From contig JAMYWO010000138.1 in assembly GCA_024220525.1 (NCBI GenBank), forward strand, positions 54,965-73,993: a DNA stretch of 19,029 nucleotides, given 5' to 3'. How positions within the stretch are numbered: the stretch's first letter is position 1; every line of letters starts with the position of its first letter. Position numbers and translations under genes: made by a program. The notes below the pieces were generated by a model that saw only the letters and a program-made list of their open reading frames with translations, searched no databases and was not told the origin of the DNA. Source of the stretch: Cochliopodium minus. Taxonomy: Eukaryota > Discosea > Himatismenida > Cochliopodiidae. Below are positions 1 to 9,259 of the stretch, piece after piece.

Positions 1-145
1 TGAAGAGAAAGATTATTTTTTTGATTTATTTTTTTGATATTTCACATCTTTTTTTTATTTTCTATTGAGATCCCTTGTATATGAGATTAAAATAAGAATA
101 GAAAGAAAAAGAGTTATTTTGTTTCAGAAATCAGAAAGCAGCACA
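1..145 (+). repeat. Dispersed repeat, copy A (cut by window start)
   Basis: A block of about 145 bp closely matches two other places in the window: 274-440 and 16347-16489. Shared landmarks in order are TGAAGAGAAAG, a T-rich run, TTTCACATC or TTCACATC, ATTGAGATCC, an AAAATAAGAATAGAAAGAAA run and a closing CAGAAAGCAGCACA. Copies A and C are nearly identical through the last part. An open frame (65-277) runs through it but has no recognisable protein features, so I treat it as non-coding repeat sequence. Confidence 0.8.
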
Positions 146-273
146 GGTCCTGCTTTTTGTATCCTTATCTTTTTGTTTTCAACCAAAATAAACAAATTTG
201 GAGAAGAAGTGAGAGTATTCAGTCAAAGTTTGATAACCAAGACTATTCTGCTTTTGCTAAATTTCCTCAGACA

Positions 274-505
274 TTGAAAAGAAGATTTTGAAGAGATAGA
301 TTATTTTTTTTTGATTAATTATTAGATATTTCACATCTTTTTTGCTTTTTTTTATTGAGATCCCTTGGTATTTTAAGATTAATATAAAAATAGAAAGAAA
401 AAAGAGTTAGTTCGTTTAAGGATTAAGAAAACAATACAGAGGAGTGGGAGAATTTACAATGAGTTTGACAATTTTTAGTAAAATACTGATTTTGACAAAA
501 AGAAA
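274..505 (+). repeat. Dispersed repeat, copy B (more diverged, longer)
   Basis: Second copy of the repeat seen at 1-145 and 16331-16552. It begins with TTGAAAAGAAGATT, as copy C does, and is more diverged than A is from C. Unlike A, it keeps the downstream part shared with C: GTTTGACAA, a TTTT(A/C)GTAAAATACT block and ATTTTGACAAAAA. The full unit is therefore about 220-230 bp. Its nature is unknown. It lies outside the recognised genes, and I see no terminal inverted repeats. Confidence 0.75.
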
Positions 506-527
506 GAAAAGTAGAGGAAAAATTTAA

Positions 528-748
528 ACTTTTTTCAAAGTTTTTGACTTGTTCACCAAAGTCAAGACAATTCTCAAAGCTATTGTACACAATTTACCAA
601 TAATTCTTCCAGATTGTCCAATTAAAGATCCAGATGAAAGTGTTTTTGTGTTGTTTCTTTTGAAAGTGAGTACTTTCTTTCTGCACAAAAAGATTAGAAA
701 ATCTACACATTTATAATCCAATTGTGTCAACAATTCTTGATCTATTAA
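528..748 (+). CDS. Possible exon(s), unidentified
   Basis: A plus-strand frame opens after a stop at 525 and reads as ordinary protein through 665, with fragments such as FFKVFDLFTKVKTILK and LPDCPIKDPDESVFVL. A GTGAG donor follows at 666 and an ATTAG acceptor ends at 697. Joining in phase 0 adds KIYTFIIQLCQQFLIY and then a TAA at 746. No ATG is visible in the open part, so an upstream exon would be needed. It could be the end of a small gene or a decayed exon belonging to the repeat family. The opposite strand also has a 69-codon open frame here, so the strand is not certain. I do not recognise a domain. Confidence 0.25.
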
Positions 749-966
749 GATTTTAAAGTCAATAAGAGATAATTTCTAGTTCAAATAATTTGATCTTTAA
801 TTTCTTCCTTTTTTTTATAAAAAATGAATTAGATTTGCTCCTGTTTGAGTGAATTAAGTGTTCAGATGAAATAAATGCAAAGTGATTTGAAATATTTTAA
901 AAGAATTTGCTCAAATTGACTCGATCCCTTCTTTTTAACTTGTAGATTTCTTTCGAAAAAAAAAAA

Positions 967-3900
967 ATGAAGAAAAAGGATAAAAATTTTTTTAGTGATG
1001 AACAAATTACATTCTTGAACAATTTCATTGTGTTCATAATAGACAATCCAATGTAAAATTTCAAATATGGAAGAGGAATAAAATAAAATAAATTTTTTTT
1101 TTTGAAATGGATCAGATATATAGATATTTTTTCAAATATGAAAGAATTCAAAACAAACAATGACAAATTATTTATAGAAACTATTATTGAAATCACCACC
1201 AAGTTAAATAGTTTTCATTTCTTATTCGATAATCTTCTTTCACTTGAATTTTGGAAAAATAAATCGCAAAAAGGAGCTCTCATCAGAGGGAACAGTTTAG
1301 GCAAATAATTTGAATTATTTTAAAAAATTTTGCTTTAATTTACCCCCGATTTTATATCAGTCACAAGAATTCAATCAAATTATTTGATAAAATATGAAAA
1401 AGATTATATAAAGAGCGTTTTATTCCAATTCATACAAGTGATAGTAAATAATGGTTTGAAAGATTTGCTTATATTTTTTATTATATACTTTTTAATATTT
1501 ATAAAATTAAATTATTTTAATATTTTAATTCACCAATTTCTTTTTTAAGAAAATCTTTCTTTGGAGATTGAGAATGAAAATATTCCAAAGGGGTCATCAC
1601 TTGAAGGGCAAATAAACTTACTAACAACACATTTAAAATCATTAATCAACAAAATTGTCTCCAAAAAAACGATTGAAACTATGCCTCGTTCTTTGAGATC
1701 TTTGGCTTATATCGTGAATTATCATGCTTCCTTGTATAGTCCCGAAAATAAAGAAATACTTGTTGGTGGTTTCATTTTTTTAAGGTAAAAAAATATTCAT
1801 TTTTTCAACATCAAATACAATACCTTCTTTTTTATTTTTAAATAAATTAATAATAAATTATAAATATCGATAATAAAATAAAATCACAAATAAAATTAAA
1901 TAATAAATTAAATAATAAATTAAATAATAAATTAAATAATAAATTAAATAATAAATTAATCAATAATAAATTATAAATATCGATAATAAAATAAAATCAC
2001 AAATAAAATTAAATAAATGTTATAAAATGTTAAAGATACTTTTGTCCTGCCTTGATAACACCAAAACAATATGGGATATTCACATTTGATCTTCCAACAA
2101 ATTCACAAAAAAATTTGACATTAATTGCAAAAATACTTCAATCCATTTCAAATGGTCAAGTTTTAAAAGAAAACTTGAAACCTCTCCATTCTTTCGTCAA
2201 CCTCATTCAACCCAAACTCTTTCTTTACTTTTCCCTCCTCCCCCTTGACCCCCTCCTCCCCCTTCCTCTTGACCCCCTTTCTCTCTTTAACAATCAAAAC
2301 GATACAAACAATACAAATACAATCAATAATATAGTTACAAATACAGATACAAATACAATCAATAATATAGTGACAAATACAGATACAAATACAATCAATA
2401 ATATAGTTACAAATACAGATACAAATACAATCAATAATATAGTGACAAATACAGATACAAATACAATCAATAATATAGTTACAAATACAGATACAAATAC
2501 AATCAATAATATAGTTACAAATACAATCAATAATAAAGATACAAATACAGATACAAATACAATCAATAATAATGATATTTCTTCAAATACAATAAATAAA
2601 GAAACAATTGATAATATAGAAGATTATAATGATATTAATAATAATAGTAATAATGATAATGATAATGATATTAATAATAATAGTAATTATAATAATAATA
2701 ATAGTAATAATGACAATAACAAGGATAATAACAATAAGATAAAAACACCATACGAAGATATAATTAAAAGAAAAGAGAAACTAGAATTTGAAAAAATAAA
2801 ACCAAAAATGTACAAACAACTTTACAACACTTACTCTTCTTTTCTTCCTTACATTCTTCATTTTTTGGATAATGGTAAAGAAAAAAATCTTTTTCATCAC
2901 TTCTCTTCATTATTTTCATCATTATTTCTCTTCATTATTTCTCTTATTTCTTTATTACTCTTTATTTCATTTCATTTTTATATTTTTCCATTTACTCTTT
3001 TTAATACCCCTCAACTTTAATATTTTTTAATATATAAGCATATTTTATTTAGAATATTTTTAAAATTTTTAATATAAAAGCATATTTTTTAATATAAAAG
3101 CATATTTTTTAATGTAAAAGAATATTTTTTTAATATAAAAGCATATTTTTTAATATTTTTTTAAAGATGGAAAGATTATATATAATGAAAAATTGGAGAG
3201 GAAGGAAGAGTTTTTAGAGTGGATGGAGGGAATGAAAGAAATAGGAGAAGAAAAGGAAAGAAAAGAGAAAATAAATAATTTTATTTCTTTAAAAAATAAA
3301 TTTTTATTAAAAATAACTTTATTTTGGTCTTTTTTGGAAGAAAACAATTTAAATGTAATCAAATCTTTCCCTCCTTTTCCTCACCTTTCCCTCCTCATTC
3401 CTCTTTTAAAATCTTTACGTTCTTTTTACCATTCCAAATTGATTCAGCCCCTTTCTTCTGAACTCGCCAAATCCACTACTGGTAACTTTTTAAATATTTT
3501 AATTTAATATTTATTTTTAACTTAAACCAACTAAATATTTTAATTTAAACTTCAACCTTTTAACTAGATATTTTATTTTAACTTAAACCAACTAAATATT
3601 TTAATTTTAACTGAAACCTTTTAACTATATATTTTATTTTAAACTAAATTTTTTAAATTTTTAATTTTAAAACATTAAATTATTCTTTCATATAAAATAT
3701 AGAAAACCTTTCTCCAATTTTTTTGAATTTTTTCCAACAATTGTTTCCATCATACCAAGGTAAAAAATAATTCAATTTTTAATCTTATTTTATATTATAT
3801 TTTAATTTATCTTATTCTATTATATTTATTTTAATTATATTTTAATTTGTCTTATTTTATTATATTTATTCTATTTTTGTTTTGTTTTATTTTATTATAT

Positions 3901-6115
3901 ATATTCTATTTTAATCTTATTTATTTTAATTTAGGATACATAGAAACTTTTTACATGGCAATCATTTCAGCATCAAATTCATCCATTCAAGACAAGAAGA
4001 TGGAAGAAGTATTAAAATATGTAAAACTTTCTTTCATAATTCTTTCATTTAAAACAAATAATTTATTTTAAATTTTTTAATATTTTTAAAAACTTTATAA
4101 TTATTTTTAAAAATCCATTTACTCTCTTATTTTGAAAAATTGTTACTTTCTTATTTTTTCCAAAAGAAAATTGAAAAAATGGAAGACAGAACAATAGGTA
4201 AAAAAAAAATAAATAAAAAAAATTAAATTAATAATTGGAAAAAAAAACATTTAAAAATTAATCTTTTCCTTTTAAAAAAAAAATAGTGGATTGCTTGTAT
4301 CTTCCATTGAAACAATTATTTAATTTGATAGATGAAATAAGAGAACTGATTCCACCAAAGAAAAGTAAAGATTATGAAGGATTCGTGAAAATGATTGAAG
4401 TAAATGAAAAGATAATGAAGGAAAATGAAAAAGTGAGAAAAGGAATAAAAGAATTGCAAATTCTTTTCAAAATTCGTTTTTTATGTTCTTCTTTTCCTCC
4501 CAAATTTACTTCTTTTCTTTCAGAAAAAAGAAAACTTATACACAGTGGTGTTTTGATTAAATCTTCTCTTTCTTCTTTTTCTACTTTGTCTCTTTCTTCT
4601 CTTTCTTCTCTTTCTTCTCTTTCTTCTTTTTCTTATTTTTGTTTTTTGTTTGATGATTTCCTTTTGTTGACAACTTTTAAAACGAAAGATTCCCAGGACA
4701 TTTCTTTTCTTTCTGATTATTTCAATCAATTTTCCCCCCTCTCTTCTTTTTCTTCTCCCCTCCTTCCTCCTCTCAACAATAACAATACAGAAAATACGGA
4801 ATACAATTCTAACAATGACAATAACACAGATAATACCAATAACACAGATAATAGCACAGATAAAAACATAACAAATAACGAAGAAACAAACATAGAAAAT
4901 GAGAAGATAAAGAATGTAAATAAAAGTTCTTTTCTTTTTTCTCCATTTTTTTCAAAGAAAAAGCTTAGTTTTACAAAAATGATTGATACTTCTTTTCTAA
5001 GCAATGAAAATTTCCATTCTGATTTCAATCTTTCCTCCACATTACCTTCTTCTATTCTACCTCCTTCTTTATCCTCTTCCCCTCCTTCTTCTTCAACCCT
5101 TTCCTTTAATCTATCATCTTCCCCTCCTTCTTCTAATCTTTCTTTTTCTCCTTCCCCTTCTAACCTCTCTTCTCCTTCCCTTTTCCCTCCTTCTGATAAA
5201 GAAAGTAACAGCAAAGAGGAAAATGATAATAAAGAAGAAAACAAAAAAACAAAAGAGACAAAGAGCGAGAAAAGAAAAAGTTGGATCGCTTCAACTTCAA
5301 ATTTGATGGAAAAAAGAGAAAGAAGTTTTTCATCTCTCAAATCTGAAAAAAAAATACCAATCCCTTCCAACAAAGAAAACAAAGAAAAAAAGGACAGCAA
5401 AGAAAAAGAAAACAAAGAAGAAAACATTCCTCCTGCAAAGAATAAAAACTGGAGAGAAAAACTGGGAAATCTTTACCAATCTCTTAAAGTCCAACAAATC
5501 ATTCCCATCTTTCCTTCTTATACTTTTCAACCTCACAAAAAAGGATTTACCATCCTCAACGAAAACAAAAAGGTGGAAACATTCAATCTTCCAAACTTTG
5601 ATGTGGAGGGATTTTCTCAACTTGAAATTTGGAAAAATTCCTTTTCTTTCATCTCCAGCCAATCTTTGGATTCTCCCCAAAAAAAAATCTCCAAAACCAA
5701 AACAAAAGTTGAAAAAGCTTTTTCTAAATGGTTGGGTTCTTCTGCAAATGAAAATACAAAATCCAAAAAAAAATTTACTTCTCTTCTTCCCAAAAGAGAA
5801 AGCAAATCAAATTCTGAACCAACTATAATTCAGTCTCCTTCTAATGTGGATATCAACTCTAAAGAAACAATCCTCTCTTCAACCAATCCAACTATAGATT
5901 TTCTTTCTAATTCTCCTTTTCAACAAAACAACTTTGATCTCAATCAAACTGATCCTCCTTCAAATCAAAATGATACAACCGAATTTGATGTTTTTACTGA
6001 AAAAGAAACCAACATTCTCTCCTTTAATACTAAAATTCAAGATGAAGAAGAGGATGAAGAAGAGGAATCAATAGAGGGTTTTGAGAAAAATGATGAAGAG
6101 GAAGAGGAAAATTAG
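967..6115 (+). CDS. RasGAP-RhoGEF (DH-PH) fusion protein, 10 exons, about 1251 aa
   Basis: The protein should speed GTP hydrolysis on a Ras-family GTPase and activate a Rho/Rac GTPase. Exons are 967-1052, 1116-1300, 1361-1453, 1550-1784, 2036-2874, 3167-3481, 3703-3759, 3935-4020, 4167-4197 and 4287-6115; phases join without a frameshift. Start: ATG at 967, after an in-frame TAG at 943 that could also be a splice acceptor. RasGAP spans about residues 20-285: arginine-finger motif IRGNSL (Arg ~86) and GGFIFLRYFCPAL with the FLR arginine (~200), then the typical LTLIAKILQSISNG helix. Residues ~286-430 are Asn/Thr/Asp repeats. A DH-like region follows (~440-700), with LYLPLKQLFNLIDEI where DH domains carry their helix 5 motif. 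A PH-like strand block (LIHSGVLI, YFCFLFDDFLLLTTF, ~727-772) is followed by a long Ser/Pro/Lys-rich stretch and then a possible second PH half (~1060-1100, ending LEIWKNSF). The tail is very acidic. RasGAP is confident; DH-PH is from pattern only. Confidence 0.75.
1301..1360 (+). other. GC-AG intron inside the RasGAP arginine-finger region
   Basis: The exon ends ...AACAGTTTAG and the next bases are GCAAAT, with no GT in the right phase nearby. The intron closes with TTTATATCAG at 1360. Splicing here joins G|TC and gives RGNSLVTRIQSNYLIKYEK, the expected RasGAP continuation. Reading on without splicing hits TAA within two codons. Confidence 0.65.
1850..2016 (+). repeat. 12-bp tandem array flanked by about 52-bp direct repeats, in RasGAP intron 4
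   Basis: A block of about 52 bp starting AATAATAAATTATAAATATCG occurs at about 1850 and again at about 1963. Between the copies lies an array of the 12-mer TAATAAATTAAA, roughly five units. All of it is within the intron 1785-2035, so it does not affect the protein. Confidence 0.8.
2290..2590 (+). repeat. Coding 36-bp minisatellite (Asn/Thr repeat)
   Basis: In frame it encodes repeats of NTDTNTINNIVT, 12 residues or 36 bp, about six times before degenerating into NTINNKDTNTDT and NTINNND. Successive units alternate between ATAGTTAC and ATAGTGAC (TT, TG, TT, TG, TT, TT), which points to duplication of 72-bp pairs. The unit length is a multiple of three, so copy-number change keeps the frame. 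It forms a disordered spacer between the RasGAP and DH domains. A further Asn/Asp-rich stretch (2620-2735) follows. Confidence 0.9.
3057..3160 (+). repeat. About 20-bp tandem repeat in the intron before the DH exon
   Basis: Four or five units of approximately CATATTTTTTAATATAAAAG (one with GTAAAAGAATA in place of ATAAAAGCATA) sit just upstream of the acceptor at 3166, within the intron 2875-3166. An open frame crosses the donor and runs to 3020, but it is Phe/Leu/Ser-rich read-through. Splicing at AATG|GTAAAG restores the conserved frame. Confidence 0.75.
3500..3660 (+). repeat. Imperfect repeats in RasGAP-RhoGEF intron 3482-3702
   Basis: Blocks such as TTAACTTAAACCAACTAAAT (about 3518 and 3578), TATTTTATTTTAAAC-like segments and AACC(T)TTTTAACTA recur in slightly altered form, with a period near 60 bp. 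They are purely intronic. Confidence 0.6.
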
Positions 6116-6361
6116 AGTTTTCATTAGTTTTTTTTTTGTTCGAAAGAAATTTTATAGTTTTGAAATTAAATTACTTCACTTTTTTCCCTTTCTTTCAGTG
6201 AATTTTCTTTTTATTTGACAAAGAATTGCGACTGATATCCTGGATGAAAATAAAGAAAAACAAATGAATCTGCACCAAAGAACCTTTAATATTCACAATT
6301 TAACAAAAAAAGCGAAATTTTTCAGTTATTTTTAAATCATCAAAAAAAAAATCAGATCAAA

Positions 6362-8311
6362 ATGGAAGATGAAACAATCAAAAATGAATTGAAATTATTA
6401 AAAAAATTATTTTTGGGAATATTTAGACAAGTAGAAATAGTGAATGAAAATAAAGTGGGAATAAGCATTTATGGATCAATAAATTTTTTCCATTCAAGAA
6501 ATACCTTTCATAAACACTTGAAAATAATAAAAGACCACTTTATCAAATTAAATTCCTCTCAATCCTTATTGAATGACACCAAACTCCAAAATTACTTGAA
6601 AATATGTAAAGAAGATAAATTAAATAAGCAAAATTCATTGATGGAATCCCTAAAAACCATCCACAAAAATTATAATTCTAAAAAGAACAACAAAATTGCA
6701 GAAAATATTTCAATTAAAGAAAAAATGATTGAATCAAAGAGTTTGAGAGAACAGCTGAAAGAAATTGCAGAAAATTTAAAGATTGATTTTTTAAATGAAG
6801 AGAATAAATTTACTTATTACGCAGATACCTATTATGTGGATATAAATTATTTCTCAGAAAACAATTCGATCGAAAAGATTGATACGATCTCCATAATAGA
6901 CGAAATAGAAGAAAATAGGATTTTAATTTCAAAACAATTGGAATCTTACTTGAATTTACAAAATTATTTACTCTTTGAAAATGCTTTATTCCTTTTTTCA
7001 AGAAGAGAATCCATTTTCTCTGCATTTCCAAAACTAAGAAAAATATTTGATCTTCTTTCTTCTTCTTTTCAAAAAAATTTGATTTTTTCTTTTTTTGATT
7101 TCCTTCAAATTCCCAAATCTTCTCAATTCTCCATCTTTTCTCCTCTGCAAGAAGAGAATAATAAAGAAAAAGATTTGAAAGGTAAAAAATATATAGAAAG
7201 CAGCAAATTGGAAAATCCTTTTGAAATTTCTTTTTATTATTTTTCTGATCCTGTTTCTTTGTTTCAATTTTCAAATAATCCCTCCTATCTCCCTTCCTCC
7301 TCCTTTTCTCTTTCTTCTTCTTTGAGTAAAAGAAAGTTTTCACAAATGCACTCTTCTTCTTCTTCTCCTTCCTTTCCTCTCCTTCTTCCTCCTTCTTTGG
7401 ATGAAAAAACAAACTCTGATTCAAACAATTTAATTAAAATAGAAAACAAAGAAGAAAATGTGGAAAAAAGGGAGGAAAAAGAAAGTTTTTTTTCTCTTTT
7501 TTCTTATAAAGCAGTCATAGATTTGGAAGAAGGAAGAAAAGAAGAAGAAGAACCACATCTTGTGATGCATTTTTTTCCTTCCATCATTCTCCCTCTCCAC
7601 TCTCTCCCTTTTTTCTTTCCTTCTTTTTCTTCCGTAAATTCTGTTCCTCTTACTTCAAACCTAACAACAAAGTACTCTTCTTTTTTCAACGTTTTATTGA
7701 ATAAAAAACATTCAAACTCTTTTGCAAAACTTTTATCTTTACCTGAAAGTTCTTTTATCGTCAAACTTCCTTCCTCTCCTCATTTTTCTTCTTTCACTTT
7801 TACTTCTTCTATTTGGGACATCGGAGGTTGTGTTCTTTCTTCTCTTCCCCTCTCTTCTTCTTTTAATACTCCCCCTAATTCTTCTTCTTTTCCTCTTTCT
7901 ATTGATACACCAATCATAACAGAAGACAATACAGAAGAATACACAAAAGAGATTGAAGAAATTCTCAAAAAAATCAAAACTTTTTTGATTTTTAATCATT
8001 TAATCAAAAGTTTTGTTGATTTGAAAACTAAAAATCATCCTTCCAACATTGGATCTTCTTATCAGTGCTACATTGATTTAGATCCTCCAAATCAAATTGA
8101 TTTGACTTTAATTAATCCAAAATCTCAAAATCTTTTCTCTTTGATCATAAAATTAGATTCTAAAAACTTACCAAATGTTGCCATCAGAATAAATGAAAAC
8201 GAAAGATTTTGCTCTGATAAAGATTGTACAAATATTCTCCAAAAATCATTTTCCATTCCCATTTTGCTTTCTTTTCTTTACAGTGAATTTGATAAATTTA
8301 ATTCTTATTGA
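6362..8311 (+). CDS. MED1-like Mediator subunit (tentative), intronless, 649 aa
   Basis: A single open frame starts at ATG 6362 in the context CAAAATGG, 246 bp after the upstream gene on the same strand. The N-terminal 270 residues look ordered. A helical stretch has SLREQLKEIAENLKI at about 123-137. Then come YYADTYYVDINYFSENNSIE and a KIDTISIIDE strand pair, and a helical LISKQLESYLNLQNYLLFEN segment. This helix / V-D-I strand / I-x-x-I strand / helix order resembles the MED1 domain, where a similar region reads as an IDIDF-type strand followed by a short helix pair. If correct, it would be a nuclear subunit of the Mediator middle module that links regulators to RNA polymerase II. The centre (~310-400) is Ser/Pro/Lys/Glu low-complexity, and the C-terminal third is ordered again but unrecognised. 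The assignment is by eye and may be wrong; that it is a real gene is much safer. Confidence 0.5.
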   Translation: MEDETIKNELKLLKKLFLGIFRQVEIVNENKVGISIYGSINFFHSRNTFHKHLKIIKDHFIKLNSSQSLLNDTKLQNYLKICKEDKLNKQNSLMESLKTIHKNYNSKKNNKIAENISIKEKMIESKSLREQLKEIAENLKIDFLNEENKFTYYADTYYVDINYFSENNSIEKIDTISIIDEIEENRILISKQLESYLNLQNYLLFENALFLFSRRESIFSAFPKLRKIFDLLSSSFQKNLIFSFFDFLQIPKSSQFSIFSPLQEENNKEKDLKGKKYIESSKLENPFEISFYYFSDPVSLFQFSNNPSYLPSSSFSLSSSLSKRKFSQMHSSSSSPSFPLLLPPSLDEKTNSDSNNLIKIENKEENVEKREEKESFFSLFSYKAVIDLEEGRKEEEEPHLVMHFFPSIILPLHSLPFFFPSFSSVNSVPLTSNLTTKYSSFFNVLLNKKHSNSFAKLLSLPESSFIVKLPSSPHFSSFTFTSSIWDIGGCVLSSLPLSSSFNTPPNSSSFPLSIDTPIITEDNTEEYTKEIEEILKKIKTFLIFNHLIKSFVDLKTKNHPSNIGSSYQCYIDLDPPNQIDLTLINPKSQNLFSLIIKLDSKNLPNVAIRINENERFCSDKDCTNILQKSFSIPILLSFLYSEFDKFNSY

Positions 8312-8492
8312 AAAAAAAATTTAAACATTGTCATATTTTTGAGACACAAAAAAGCAATTAAAATTTGTGAAAAAGATTTATCAACGAAATGATACTCTTA
8401 TCTTGTTGGAATTTGATGATATCTAAGATGACTAATAATTAAAAAAGAAAAATAAAAAAAAATCGATTTTAAAATAATACTTTATAAATAAA

Positions 8493-9114
8493 ATGCCAAG
8501 AAGGTAATTAAAAAAAATCATTTAAAAATGAATATTTTCTAAAATATCAAAAAAATATTCTTTATATTAAAGAGGAGGATTCGGAGGAGGAGGTAATAAG
8601 AAAAAATAAGAAAGAAATCATTAAATCATTATTTACCTTTTTAACTTAATTTATTAGGAAGATCTTCAAAAACATCATCTTCACCATCATCATCTCAAAA
8701 ATCAAGAAGTTATTCATCATCTTCAAAACCAACAACTCAACCAACAAGAAATACTCCAACTACCACACCAATGGCTCCAAGTGGAGGAGGATTTATGTCT
8801 AATGTAACGAAAATTTTTAAAAAATAACACCTAAATTTTACTTTTTCTTTTTTTTAATTATATAGATCGCTTCTACAGCACTCGGTGTAGGAGGAGGTAT
8901 GCTTTTGGCAAATGCAATTGGAGGATTATTTAGAGGATCAGGAGATAATCAAGAAGCATTAATGAATGATAATGGAGAACAACAAGTTCAAATGCCTTGC
9001 CAAATCCAATTTGAATCTTTTGGAAATTGTTTGAGTGGAAATAAAACAAATATTGGAAACTGCCAATTTGCATACGATACTTTGTTGAGTTGCAATCAAA
9101 ATAAACAATTTTAA
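8493..9114 (+). CDS. CHCHD2: CHCHD2/CHCHD10 (MIX17) family protein, 4 exons, 141 aa
   Basis: Exons are 8493-8503, 8573-8592, 8658-8803 and 8866-9114, all with GT-AG introns (61-69 nt) and in phase. The protein begins MPRRGGFGGGGRSSK, continues with a Ser/Pro/Thr-rich linker, then a hydrophobic glycine-rich segment (IASTALGVGGGMLLANAIGG) and ends in a twin CX9C CHCH domain. The first pair is C-QIQFESFGN-C, the second C-QFAYDTLLS-C, with 10 residues between. Length, arginine/glycine N-terminus, central hydrophobic patch and cysteine spacing all match animal CHCHD2/CHCHD10 and yeast Mix17. Those proteins sit in the mitochondrial intermembrane space, are oxidised through the Mia40 pathway, and affect respiratory complexes and cristae. 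The basic N-terminus is the likely mitochondrial signal. The gene lies about 150 bp before the aldehyde dehydrogenase, each as an independent unit. Confidence 0.93.
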
Positions 9115-9259
9115 ACCTCCTTATAATAAAAATATTTTTATTTTCAATGAAATTTATTCTAATTTGTTTCTTTCAAACCATATGAGTATTGATTGTGATT
9201 ATATAACTTATTTTGATTCAAAAAAATAAAAAAAAATTGTTCTTCCAAAAGAAAATCAA

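Noticed and set aside
2294-2566. 90-codon minus-strand open frame of Val/Ile/Leu/Phe repeats
   Set aside because: It is the shadow of the Asn/Thr minisatellite, which has no stops on the other strand.
4726-5427. Long minus-strand open frame (233 codons) opposite the RhoGEF gene
   Set aside because: It is composed of Ser/Phe/Leu/Glu/Arg runs and mirrors the purine/pyrimidine-biased Ser/Pro and Lys/Glu coding sequence; no domain-like features.
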